NCBI GenBank assembly: GCA_050014835.1
Contig: JBEKCO010000007.1
Coordinates: 1 to 56,905 of the forward strand
Reading direction: 5' to 3'
Source: Bog-793 sp050014835
GTDB taxonomy: Bacteria > Actinomycetota > Acidimicrobiia > Acidimicrobiales > Bog-793
Length of the DNA: 56,905 nt
The notes beneath the pieces are model-generated. The model did not search any database and had not been told where the DNA came from. It saw only the letters and a list, made by a program, of their open reading frames with translations. The position numbers and the translations under genes were made by a program. This document shows positions 47,502-55,777 of the stretch, in pieces (the stretch's first letter is position 1; each line of letters begins with the position of its first letter).

Positions 47502-48554
47502 CTAGGCGATCCGTCTGCGGATCCAGGGCCAGATGCTCCGCCAGAGCCCGAGGACGATGAGAGCGGCGACGATGAACGACAGCACGCCGAACAACAGGTC
47601 GCCGAGGTGGGCGACGAGCGCCTTCACACCGTTCACGAAGCTGGAGACCGCCTCGTGCACGGCGTGTCCGAAGCCGTTCGGTGAGCTCGACACGTGCGGG
47701 GCCTTCGGGACGACAAGATCGACCGTGAGCGCCGAGTAGTCCACCTGGGCGGCGATCGTGCGCTGCTCGCCCTGGATCTGCTGGATCTGGCTCTGCACGT
47801 TCTCGATCTCGTTCTCGACCGAGAGCAGGTCCGAGACCTTGCCGGCACGGCCGAGCAGCACTTCGAGCTGGCTGCGCTCGTCGACGAGCGCCGTGAGCTG
47901 GGCGCCGAGATCGACGACCTCGCCGGTCACGTCCGTGTCCGAGGTCGTCAGGCTCCGGACCTTGGCGATCTTCTCGGCCTTGGCGATGAACGAGGAGAAC
48001 GACCCCGCGGGCACCTTCACGACGATCGTTCCGCCCGGTCGGGATCCGGTCTCGACGATGTCGGCGGCCGACACGTACCCGCCGAACGATGCGGCGAGCG
48101 CCTCGAGTCGGGCGACGTCGCCGCGCAGTCGCGCCCGCGACAATCCGAGCTTCAGCGTGCCGGTCGCGATGATGTCGCGCGCCGTCGCGTTCGCCGCTTG
48201 AGAAAGTGCTTTCTTCGCTTTAGACCCGAGCCCCGGGAAACTTGCCGCCAAATCGCTCGTCCCCGACGTCGAAGCCGTACTCGTGTTCGCGACCGGGTAG
48301 CGGGGAGCCGACGCCGCCAGGGGGGCCGGCGACCCTCCCGACGAAGTGAGCAGCGCGACGGTGAGCGCGACGACGGCGGCGACACTCGTGCCGGCGAGCG
48401 CGAACTCGCGGGGACGGAACCGGGCCCGCACAACATTCCCGTCGCGCTGCGGCGGCGCTGTGGCGGCGAGGATCTCGGCCGGACCCTGGGCGGGGACGGC
48501 GAACCCGGCTCCCGCCTCGTGAAACAGCGCTTCGAACTCGTCGTCGGTGATCAT
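47502..48554 (-). CDS. DUF4349-domain membrane protein, candidate anti-sigma factor
   Basis: The 350-residue protein has a cytoplasmic N-terminus (1-about 50, MITDDEFEALFHEAG), a membrane segment at about 51-70, an exported DUF4349 domain (about 110-290: KVPAGSFSSFIAKAEKIAKV, then VVDLGAQLTALVDERSQLE and coiled-coil VENEIENVQSQIQQIQGEQ) and a second membrane segment near 315-335. ATG at 48554 overlaps the sigma gene stop as ATGA. The coupling and the topology suggest it restrains the sigma factor; this is inference, since I see no known anti-sigma motif. Confidence 0.82.
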   Translation of the reverse strand: MITDDEFEALFHEAGAGFAVPAQGPAEILAATAPPQRDGNVVRARFRPREFALAGTSVAAVVALTVALLTSSGGSPAPLAASAPRYPVANTSTASTSGTSDLAASFPGLGSKAKKALSQAANATARDIIATGTLKLGLSRARLRGDVARLEALAASFGGYVSAADIVETGSRPGGTIVVKVPAGSFSSFIAKAEKIAKVRSLTTSDTDVTGEVVDLGAQLTALVDERSQLEVLLGRAGKVSDLLSVENEIENVQSQIQQIQGEQRTIAAQVDYSALTVDLVVPKAPHVSSSPNGFGHAVHEAVSSFVNGVKALVAHLGDLLFGVLSFIVAALIVLGLWRSIWPWIRRRIA

Positions 48555-49099
48555 CGGACCCCCTCTTCTGGTGCCGCGAAGGCGTTGAGCGCCGCGTCGG
48601 CGCTGAGCAACCGGCGGGCCTCGTGCAGGCGGGACTTCACCGTTCCCGGGCGCCGGTGGATCGCGACGGCGATCTCCTTCTCCGACAGGCCCGCGTAGTA
48701 ACGGAGGACGACCGGGACGCGCAGCGCCTCGGGCAGGCGCGCCAGCGCGACGCGCACGGCGCGCGCGCGGTCGCCGATGACGGCGATCTCGTCGGGGCCG
48801 GGCGAGACCTCGGCGACGTGCACGAGCGAATCGGACGGCGCACGGCGGCCGTCGGCGCTCCACTGCTTGCGCGCCCAGGAGTAGCAGGAGTTCACGACGA
48901 CGCGGTAGAGCCACGGGCGCGCGGCTTCCCCCTCGGGCATCGCGTCACGGAAGCGCCACATCCGCAGGAACGCCTCCTGCACCGCCTCCTCCGCCCCGGA
49001 CGGGTCGTTCAGGACGAGACAGGCGGTGCGGTACGCGGGTGCGTACCACAACCTCATCCACCCCTCGAGCCCTTCGCTGTCCGGTGTCACGCGCCGCAC
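48551..49099 (-). CDS. ECF-type RNA polymerase sigma factor
   Basis: About 182 residues. Region 2 is GWMRLWYAPAYRTACLVLND through EEAVQEAFLRMWRF, and region 4 has ARLPEALRVPVVLRYYAGL and the HTH EIAVAIHRRPGTVKSRLHEARR. It resembles SigK/SigE-like ECF sigma factors of actinobacteria. The GTG at 49099 has GGGG six bases upstream; another GTG at 49090 is possible, and the frame is open further. It is coupled to the DUF4349 gene. A -10-like TATGAG upstream is not convincing. Confidence 0.87.
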   Translation of the reverse strand: MRRVTPDSEGLEGWMRLWYAPAYRTACLVLNDPSGAEEAVQEAFLRMWRFRDAMPEGEAARPWLYRVVVNSCYSWARKQWSADGRRAPSDSLVHVAEVSPGPDEIAVIGDRARAVRVALARLPEALRVPVVLRYYAGLSEKEIAVAIHRRPGTVKSRLHEARRLLSADAALNAFAAPEEGVR

Positions 49100-49411
49100 G
49101 GCACACCCCGCAGTCGAGTTCTCACTCTCATAAGACTCCCCGGCTCCCCGATCGGTTCGATCCCGGCGATGAGCTGGACGGGAACGGTTCCGGCGCGACG
49201 TTAGACCGACGGTCCGGGTGAAACCCCGCGGTACGGGCGGCCAACGGCCCATGGCGACGATCGCGGTGCCGCATTACTTTCGTGCCGTGACCCCGCCGAC
49301 GTCCTTGAGCACGTGTGGCGCGCCCGCACCCGGGCCCGGCGCAGTGTCACCCGGCCCGAGGACTGCGATGCTCAGGCGTGCCCGTGGCGCGGACGACCGG
49401 GATCGCGTCCG

Positions 49412-50302
49412 TTGACGCTCGAGTTCATCGACCTGCGGCGCCGCTACGGCGAGGTCGTCGCGCTCGACCACCTCTCGTTCGTCGTGCCGCCCGGCCAGGT
49501 CTTCGGGTTCCTCGGGCCGAACGGTGCCGGCAAGACGACGGCGATGCGGGCGGTGTTCGGCCTCGTTGACCTCGACGCGGGCTCCGTGTGCTGGGACGGC
49601 GCGGCCATCGGGCTGGCGGAACGCCGGCGGTTCGGTTACATGCCCGAGGAACGGGGCCTCTACCCGGGCATGCAAATCCAGCGCCAGCTCGAGTACGTGT
49701 GCGAGCTCCACGGGCGAAACCCCGCCGAGGCGAGCCGCGCGACGACACGCTGGCTCGAGCGCCTCGGGATCGCCGACCGGGCGACGGACAAGCTCGAGTC
49801 GCTCTCGCTCGGCAACCAGCAGCGGGTCCAGCTCGCCGCGGCGCTCGTGTTCGAGCCGGAGCTCCTGATCCTCGACGAGCCGTTCGCCGGTCTCGACCCG
49901 GTCGGCATCGACGAGGTGACGGCGATCCTCGACGAGCAGGCCCGGGCGGGACGCGGCGTGCTGTTCTCGAGCCACCAGCTCGACCTCGTCGAGGACATCT
50001 GTGAATCCGTCGCCATCATCGACAAGGGCCGGCTCGTCGCCGAGGGGAACCTCGAGGAGCTTGAGCGGCAAGGCTCCCGCCGGCTCGTCGTCAAGGTCGA
50101 GGGCGACCGCGACGGCTCCTGGGCCCGCGGGATCGACGGGGTCACGATCTCCCGCACCGAAGCGGGCGAGTCACGCCTCGTCCTCGATGACGGTGTCGAC
50201 AGCCAGGCGCTGCTCGCCACGGCGATGGCGGCCGGCCCGGTCGTCCGGTTCGACTTCGAGCGGCGGCGCCTTTCGGAGGTCTTCCGGGAGGCGGTCCGAT
50301 GA
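49412..50302 (+). CDS. ABC transporter ATPase (NatA-like)
   Basis: The 296-residue ATPase has Walker A GPNGAGKTT near 35-43, signature LESLSLGNQQRVQLAAAL, Walker B LLILDEPFAGLDP and switch H in SSHQLDL. The C-terminal part (about 225-296) is the extension common in NatA/DRA-type ATPases (RLVVKVEGDRDG). A TTG at 49412 begins LTLEFIDLRRRYGEVVAL; no strong ribosome site, and a GTG at 49313 gives a longer, poorly conserved front. The permease overlaps its stop as ATGA. Confidence 0.88.
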   Translation: MTLEFIDLRRRYGEVVALDHLSFVVPPGQVFGFLGPNGAGKTTAMRAVFGLVDLDAGSVCWDGAAIGLAERRRFGYMPEERGLYPGMQIQRQLEYVCELHGRNPAEASRATTRWLERLGIADRATDKLESLSLGNQQRVQLAAALVFEPELLILDEPFAGLDPVGIDEVTAILDEQARAGRGVLFSSHQLDLVEDICESVAIIDKGRLVAEGNLEELERQGSRRLVVKVEGDRDGSWARGIDGVTISRTEAGESRLVLDDGVDSQALLATAMAAGPVVRFDFERRRLSEVFREAVR

Positions 50303-51639
50303 AGACCGCCGTCATCGCCGCCTTGGCCGTCGTGATCGTCGGATTGCGCGTCTGGCGGCACCGCTTCGCCCGCAAGAAGCTCGGGACGCCAGCCGACAGC
50401 CCGGACAGGACCCCCGGGGGCGGGCGCGTCCGGGGCGACGTGGAGCTGATCGTGCGGCGCGAGGTTCATGAGCGCGTGACGTCGCGGGTCTTCCGGATCG
50501 GGACGCTCGTCGTGCTGATCGGCGTCGCCGCGGCGGTCGTCATCCCGGTCATCGACAAGGGCGGGACACCGGTCACCCGCGTCGGCATCGTCGGACCGAC
50601 GACGGCGCTCGTGCGCCCGACACTCGCCGCGGTCGGCACCGCGCTGGGCGTCAAGGTCAGGTTCTCCGACGAGCCGTCGCTTGGCGCGGCGAAGTCCGCG
50701 CTCCGGTCGGGGCGGATCGACCTCGCCCTCGTCGACGACCGCTACTTCGAGGTCGCCCAGGGCATCTCGGCGACGGACACCTCGGCGCTTACGACCTACG
50801 CGCGTTCCGTCGCGCACTATCTCGGTGTCGAGGGGACCCTCGCCAAAGAGGGCATCCCCACCTCGCACATCGGCGCGCTCACCTTCATGCTCGCCGGCTC
50901 GGCGGGCCTGCAGATCCGGGGCCTGACGCCCGCCCATCACAAGAGCGCCAACCTCGTCACGGCGCTCTACGTCCTCATCCTCACCTACGTCCTCCTCTCC
51001 CAGTACGGGACGTGGCTGCTGATGGGGGTCGTCGAGGAGAAGTCGAACCGGGTCGTCGAGGTGCTGCTCGCGGCGGTCTCTCCGCTGCGCCTGCTGGTCG
51101 GCAAGGTCACCGGCATCGGCCTCGTCGCGGCAACCCAGGCGGCGGCCATCGTCGCCGTCGCCCTGGCGCTCGGCGCCGCGGTCGGGTCGAACCTCGTGAA
51201 GGGCACCGCGCCCGTCCCCGTCGTCGTCGGGCTCGTCTGGCTCGTCCTCGGCTACGCCTTCTACTGCTGGCTCTTCGCCGCCGTGGGTTCGCTCGTCGAG
51301 CGGCAGGAACAGGTGCAGAGCGTCGCCTTCCCGGTCGCGCTGCCGATGCTGTTCGGCTACATCATCTCGTTCACCGCTCTCGGCGCCTCGAGCCCGTCGC
51401 TCCTCAACCAGGTGCTCGCCTACCTGCCGCCGACGGCGCCCTTCGTCATGCCGGTGCTCTTCGCCCTCGGCCAGGTGGCGTGGTGGCAGCTCGTCGGCTC
51501 CGGCCTCATCACCGCGGCCGCGGCGGTCGGCATGGCGCGGGTCGCCGGCACGATCTACCGGCGGGCCATCCTGCGCACCGGGCGGCGCGTCAAGATGAGC
51601 GAGGTGCTCCACCGGCACGCCAAGCCGACCACGGCCTGA
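50299..51639 (+). CDS. ABC-2 permease (NatB-like)
   Basis: The 446-residue protein has an N-terminal membrane segment, a second one near 65-85 (FRIGTLVVLIGVAAAVVIP), a long exported domain (about 90-210) and six further segments (ANLVTALYVLILTYVLLSQYG; GLVAATQAAAIVAVALALGA; LPMLFGYIISFTALGA). The motif LMGVVEEKSNRVVEVLLAAV is that of NatB and related Na+ or drug exporters. ATG at 50299 overlaps the ATPase gene. Confidence 0.9.
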   Translation: MKTAVIAALAVVIVGLRVWRHRFARKKLGTPADSPDRTPGGGRVRGDVELIVRREVHERVTSRVFRIGTLVVLIGVAAAVVIPVIDKGGTPVTRVGIVGPTTALVRPTLAAVGTALGVKVRFSDEPSLGAAKSALRSGRIDLALVDDRYFEVAQGISATDTSALTTYARSVAHYLGVEGTLAKEGIPTSHIGALTFMLAGSAGLQIRGLTPAHHKSANLVTALYVLILTYVLLSQYGTWLLMGVVEEKSNRVVEVLLAAVSPLRLLVGKVTGIGLVAATQAAAIVAVALALGAAVGSNLVKGTAPVPVVVGLVWLVLGYAFYCWLFAAVGSLVERQEQVQSVAFPVALPMLFGYIISFTALGASSPSLLNQVLAYLPPTAPFVMPVLFALGQVAWWQLVGSGLITAAAAVGMARVAGTIYRRAILRTGRRVKMSEVLHRHAKPTTA

Positions 51640-51657
51640 GGCCGCGCAGCCCCGCGC

Positions 51658-53019
51658 TCAGCCGGCCCCGAGCACCTCGTCGACGGCCCCGGCGAGCACG
51701 TCGAGCCCCTCTCGCAATAGCTCGTCGGAGATGACGAACGGCGGCAGCAGGCGGACGACGTTGCCGTAGGTGCCGCAGGAAAGGACGATCACCCCGGCGG
51801 CACAGCAGGCGTCGACGACCTTCTTCGTCGCCGCGGCGTCGGGCGCTCTCGTGCCGGGCCGGACGAACTCCACGGCGTACATCGCGCCCCGGCCGCGCAC
51901 GTCGCCGATCGACGCGTGCCTGTCGGCCATCCCGGCGAGGCGTTCGGAGAGCACGTCGCCGAGGTGGCGCGCCGCGGCGGGGAGGTCGAGCGAGCGCATC
52001 GTCCGGACGGCGGCGAGAGCGGCGACACAGGAGACCGGGTTGCCCCCGTAGGTGCCGCCGAGCCCGCCGGCGTGGACGGTGGCCATCAGCTCCGCCCGGC
52101 CGGTCACCGCGGCGAGCGGCAGGCCCGCGGCGATCCCCTTCGCCGAGGCGACGAGGTCCGGCACGACGCCCTCGTGCTCGCAGGCGTACCAGTCCCCGGT
52201 GCGCCCGAAACCGGACTGGATCTCGTCGGCGACGAAGACGGCGCCCGCGCCCCGGCACCAGTCGGCCAGCGCCGGCAGGAATCCTTCCGCCGGGACGATG
52301 AAGCCGCCCTCGCCGAGGATCGGCTCGACGACGAGCGCGGCCACGTTCGCGGACCCCACCTGGACCTCGATCTCGTCGATCGCGCGGCCCGCCGCCTCGG
52401 CCCCCGTCATCCCCGCGGGGTCGCGGAACGGGTACGACGTCGGCACGCGGTAGACCTCGGGCGCGAACGGCCCGAAGCCCTGCTTGTACGGCATCACCTT
52501 GGCGGTCATCGCCATCGTGAGGTTCGTCCGCCCGTGGTAGGCGTGGTCGAGGACGACGACGGCCGGCCGGCCGGTCGCGGCGCGGGCGATCTTCACCGCG
52601 TTCTCGACCGCCTCGGCCCCGGAGTTGAAAAGCGCCGACGTCTTGTCGTGGTCGCCGGGGGTGAGGGCGTTCAGCTCCTCGCAGACCGCGACGTACGGCT
52701 CGTAGGGCGCGACCATGAAACAGGTGTGGGTGAACGCGGCGACCTGCGCCTGCACCGCCGCGACGACCTCGGGCGCGGCGTGGCCGACGCCGGTCACGGC
52801 GATCCCGGAACCGAGATCGATGAAGCGGTTGCCGTCCAAGTCCTCGACGATCGCCCCGGAGGCCCGCGCGACATAGGCCGGGAACGAGGAGGCGACCCCG
52901 GGTGCGACGGCGCGCCGGCGCCGGGCGTCGAGGGCGCGCGAGCGCGGACCCGGCAGATCGGTCCGGACCTCGCGACCCTGGGGCACACCTTCTCGCGCCG
53001 GAACCTCGCTGTCTTCCAC
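51658..53019 (-). CDS. gabT: Class III aminotransferase, GABA aminotransferase-like
   Basis: The 453-residue PLP enzyme has SGAEAVENAVKIARAATG near 132-150, the cofactor-binding DEIQSGFGRTG near 257-267 and the Schiff-base lysine in SAKGIAAGLP near 289. It resembles 4-aminobutyrate transaminase. The GTG at 53019 begins VEDSEVPAREG, with GGACGAAGG directly upstream. It is 23 bases after the aldehyde dehydrogenase gene, same strand; together they could turn GABA or a polyamine product into succinate. No GABA permease is nearby. Confidence 0.85.
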   Translation of the reverse strand: MEDSEVPAREGVPQGREVRTDLPGPRSRALDARRRRAVAPGVASSFPAYVARASGAIVEDLDGNRFIDLGSGIAVTGVGHAAPEVVAAVQAQVAAFTHTCFMVAPYEPYVAVCEELNALTPGDHDKTSALFNSGAEAVENAVKIARAATGRPAVVVLDHAYHGRTNLTMAMTAKVMPYKQGFGPFAPEVYRVPTSYPFRDPAGMTGAEAAGRAIDEIEVQVGSANVAALVVEPILGEGGFIVPAEGFLPALADWCRGAGAVFVADEIQSGFGRTGDWYACEHEGVVPDLVASAKGIAAGLPLAAVTGRAELMATVHAGGLGGTYGGNPVSCVAALAAVRTMRSLDLPAAARHLGDVLSERLAGMADRHASIGDVRGRGAMYAVEFVRPGTRAPDAAATKKVVDACCAAGVIVLSCGTYGNVVRLLPPFVISDELLREGLDVLAGAVDEVLGAG

Positions 53020-53042
53020 CCTTCGTCCTTTCGTCTTTCCGC

Positions 53043-54497
53043 CTACTCGCCGATGTAGTGCATGACGTGCTTGAGGCGCGTGTAGTCCTCGAAGCCGTAC
53101 ACCGAGAGGTCCTTGCCGTAGCCGGAGCTCTTGAACCCGCCGTGGGGCATCTCGGCGACGAGCGGGATGTGCGTGTTCACCCACACCGCGCCGAACTCGA
53201 GCGCCTTGCTCATCCGCATCGCCCGACCGTGGTCCCGCGTCCACACGGACGAGGCGAGACCGTAACGGACGCCGTTCGCCCGGGCGAGCGCTTCGGCCTC
53301 GTCGGCGAAACGCTGGACCGTGATCACCGGGCCGAAGATCTCGTCCTGGACCATCTCGTCGTCCTGGCGGAGCCCGACGACGACCGTCGGCGCGAAGAGG
53401 TAGCCGCGGCTCCCTACCCGCTCCCCGCCGGCGAGCACCTCGGCGTGGCCGGGCGTGCGCTCCAGGAACCCCGTGACCCGGGCGAGCTGGTCGGCGTTGT
53501 TGAGCGGCCCGTAGTCGGCGTCGGCGACCTCGACCCCCGCGGTCTTCGTCGACTTCGCCCGTTCGACGAGCGCGGCGACGAAGTCGTCGTGGACGCGCCC
53601 ACCGGCGAGCACGCGGGTCGCGGCGGTGCAGTCCTGCCCGGCGTTGAAGTAGCCGGCGAGGGCGATCCCCGCCGCGGCCGCCTCGACATCGGCGTCGTCG
53701 AAGACGACGACGGGGGCCTTGCCGCCGAGCTCGAGGTGGACGCGCTTCAGGTTCTGGGCCGCGGCGGTGGCGACCTCGATCCCGGCGCGCACGCTGCCGG
53801 TGATCGAGACCATCGCCGGGGTCTCGTGGGCGACGAGCAGCCGCCCGGTGTCGCGGTCGCCGCAGACGACGTTGAAGACCCCCGGGGGCAGGTGCTCGGC
53901 CATCAGCTCGGCGAGGTAGAGCGTGGAGACGGGCGTCGTGTCCGACGGTTTCAGCACCATCGTGTTGCCCGCCGCGAGCGCCGGGGCCCACTTCCAGACG
54001 GCCATCATCGCCGGGTAGTTCCACGGCGTCACCGCGGCGCACACCCCGACCGGCTCGCGCCGCACGTACGACGTGTGGTTCGCCATGTACTCCCCCGCCG
54101 AGCGGCCCTCGAGGAGGCGCGCCGCGGCGGCGAAGAACCGGATCTGGTCTACAAGCGGCGGGATCTCCTCCGAGGCCGTGAGCGCGAGCGGCTTGCCGGT
54201 GTTCTCGCACTCGATCCGCACGAGCTCGTCGGCGTCGGCGGCGATCGAGTCGGCGATGCGCAGGAGCGCGAGGCTCCGCTCGGCCGGAGTCGCGTCCCGC
54301 CACGCCGGGAAGGCGGTCGCGGCGGCGGCGAACGCCGCGTCGACGTCGGCCGCCCGCGAGAGCGGCGCCGTGGCGTAGGCCTCGCCGGTCGAGGGGTTGA
54401 CGACCTCGGTCGTCTCCCCGCTTTGGGCCTCCCGTTTCTCGCCGCCGACGAAGTTCGCGAGTCGCGCTGTTGCCGGTGATCGGGTCGATGGGCTCAC
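53043..54497 (-). CDS. Aldehyde dehydrogenase, gamma-aminobutyraldehyde/betaine-aldehyde type
   Basis: The 484-residue NAD(P)-dependent enzyme has the cofactor loop TPWNYPAMMAVWKWAPALAAG near 148-168, catalytic Glu in LELGGKAP near 250 and the catalytic Cys in FNAGQDCTA near 284-292. It resembles gamma-aminobutyraldehyde dehydrogenases (polyamine breakdown). GTG at 54497 has AGGAGGGAGGG ahead. A TATACACT sequence on the minus strand near 54525-54533 is a good -10 candidate. The frame is open further upstream through the next gene and that part is not coding. Confidence 0.87.
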   Translation of the reverse strand: MSPSTRSPATARLANFVGGEKREAQSGETTEVVNPSTGEAYATAPLSRAADVDAAFAAAATAFPAWRDATPAERSLALLRIADSIAADADELVRIECENTGKPLALTASEEIPPLVDQIRFFAAAARLLEGRSAGEYMANHTSYVRREPVGVCAAVTPWNYPAMMAVWKWAPALAAGNTMVLKPSDTTPVSTLYLAELMAEHLPPGVFNVVCGDRDTGRLLVAHETPAMVSITGSVRAGIEVATAAAQNLKRVHLELGGKAPVVVFDDADVEAAAAGIALAGYFNAGQDCTAATRVLAGGRVHDDFVAALVERAKSTKTAGVEVADADYGPLNNADQLARVTGFLERTPGHAEVLAGGERVGSRGYLFAPTVVVGLRQDDEMVQDEIFGPVITVQRFADEAEALARANGVRYGLASSVWTRDHGRAMRMSKALEFGAVWVNTHIPLVAEMPHGGFKSSGYGKDLSVYGFEDYTRLKHVMHYIGE

Positions 54498-54650
54498 GGC
54501 ACCCTCCCTCCTGGTCGGGAGGCGAGTGTATAACTGGCCATCTCGCCGGTCCCGGACGGCGCCGGGTGCCGGACGGGCGCAGCTGTGGTTGGCTTTGGTC
54601 CGGGCTGGCCGACCGGCGCGCCGGGCGGTCGCGGAACGGCGGGAGTGACG

Positions 54651-55760
54651 ATGGCGAAGTCGGCAGGCAACGGGACCGCTCCAGCGCGCCACGCCACGGC
54701 GCGCCGGGCGCTCGAGCCCGGTGACCGGGTCGCCGTCACCGGGTCGAACGGCTTCATCGGCTCGGCGATCACCCGCGCCCTCGTGGCGAGGAAACTCGAC
54801 GTCGTCGCGCTTGTCGAGCCGAACACCCCGCTCGGGAACCTCGAGGCGCTGGCGGTGACGACAGTCGAGGCGGACGTAGCTGACGCCAGGGCGATAAAGG
54901 AGGCGGTCGCCGGGGCGCGCGTCGTCTTCCACGTCGCCGCCGTCTACCGCTTCTGGGCGGCCGACCCGTCGGCTTTCTACCGCGTGAACGTCGACGGGAC
55001 CCGCAACGTCCTCGAGGCGGCCGACGCCGCGGGCTGCGAGCTCGTCGTCTACACAAGCTCGGTCGGCACGCTCGGGCTCGAGCGCGTCGCCGAGCGCGGC
55101 CCCGCCGACGAGACCTGCGCGCCCCACGTCGACCACCTCTTCGGGCTCTACAAGCAGTCGAAGTACGTCGCCGAGCACGAGGTGCTGCGGGCGACGGCGC
55201 TCGGCATGCCGGTCACGCTGGTGCTGCCGACGACGCCGCTCGGGCCCGGCGACCACACGCCGACGCCGACGGGCCGCTTGGTCGTCGACTACCTGAACGG
55301 CCGGTTCCCGGGCTGGTTCGACACCGCCCTCAACATCGTCGACGTCGACGACGTCGCCGCCGGGCACCTGCTCGCCGCCGAGAAGGGCGGGATCGGGCGG
55401 AGCTACATCGTCGGCGGCGAGAACCTGGAGCTGCGCGCCATCCTCGGCGAGCTCGCCCGGCTGACCGGGCTGCCCGGGCCGCGCTTCCGGGTTCCGCGCG
55501 CCGCGGCGCTCGGCGCCGCCTGGGCTTCCGAGCTCGTCGAGGGGAGGCTCCTCCACCGCATGCCGCACGTGCCGCTCGAGGGGGCCCGCATGGCGTCGAC
55601 CCGGATGGTCTTCAGCGACGCCCGCGCCCGGCGCGAGCTCGGCTACGAGTCGCGGCCCGCCGCCGAGGCGATCGCGCGCTCGGCGCGCTGGTTCGTCGAG
55701 AACGGCTACGTCTCTGACAAACGCGTCGCCGCGATCCGCTGGGCGGCTCCGGCCGCCTGA
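54651..55760 (+). CDS. NAD-dependent epimerase/dehydratase, HpnA-like
   Basis: The 369-residue extended SDR has the Rossmann motif TGSNGFIGSAIT near 30-41, catalytic Ser in VYTSSVGTLGL and the Y-x-x-x-K motif in LYKQSKYVAEHEVL near 184. The LVLPTTPLGPGDHTPTPTG stretch and a C-terminal WFVENGYV resemble hopanoid-associated sugar epimerase HpnA. No hopanoid genes are within the window, so another substrate is possible. ATG at 54651 has GGGAG five bases upstream. Confidence 0.82.
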   Translation: MAKSAGNGTAPARHATARRALEPGDRVAVTGSNGFIGSAITRALVARKLDVVALVEPNTPLGNLEALAVTTVEADVADARAIKEAVAGARVVFHVAAVYRFWAADPSAFYRVNVDGTRNVLEAADAAGCELVVYTSSVGTLGLERVAERGPADETCAPHVDHLFGLYKQSKYVAEHEVLRATALGMPVTLVLPTTPLGPGDHTPTPTGRLVVDYLNGRFPGWFDTALNIVDVDDVAAGHLLAAEKGGIGRSYIVGGENLELRAILGELARLTGLPGPRFRVPRAAALGAAWASELVEGRLLHRMPHVPLEGARMASTRMVFSDARARRELGYESRPAAEAIARSARWFVENGYVSDKRVAAIRWAAPAA

Positions 55761-55777
55761 CGAGGCCGTGTCGGCCC

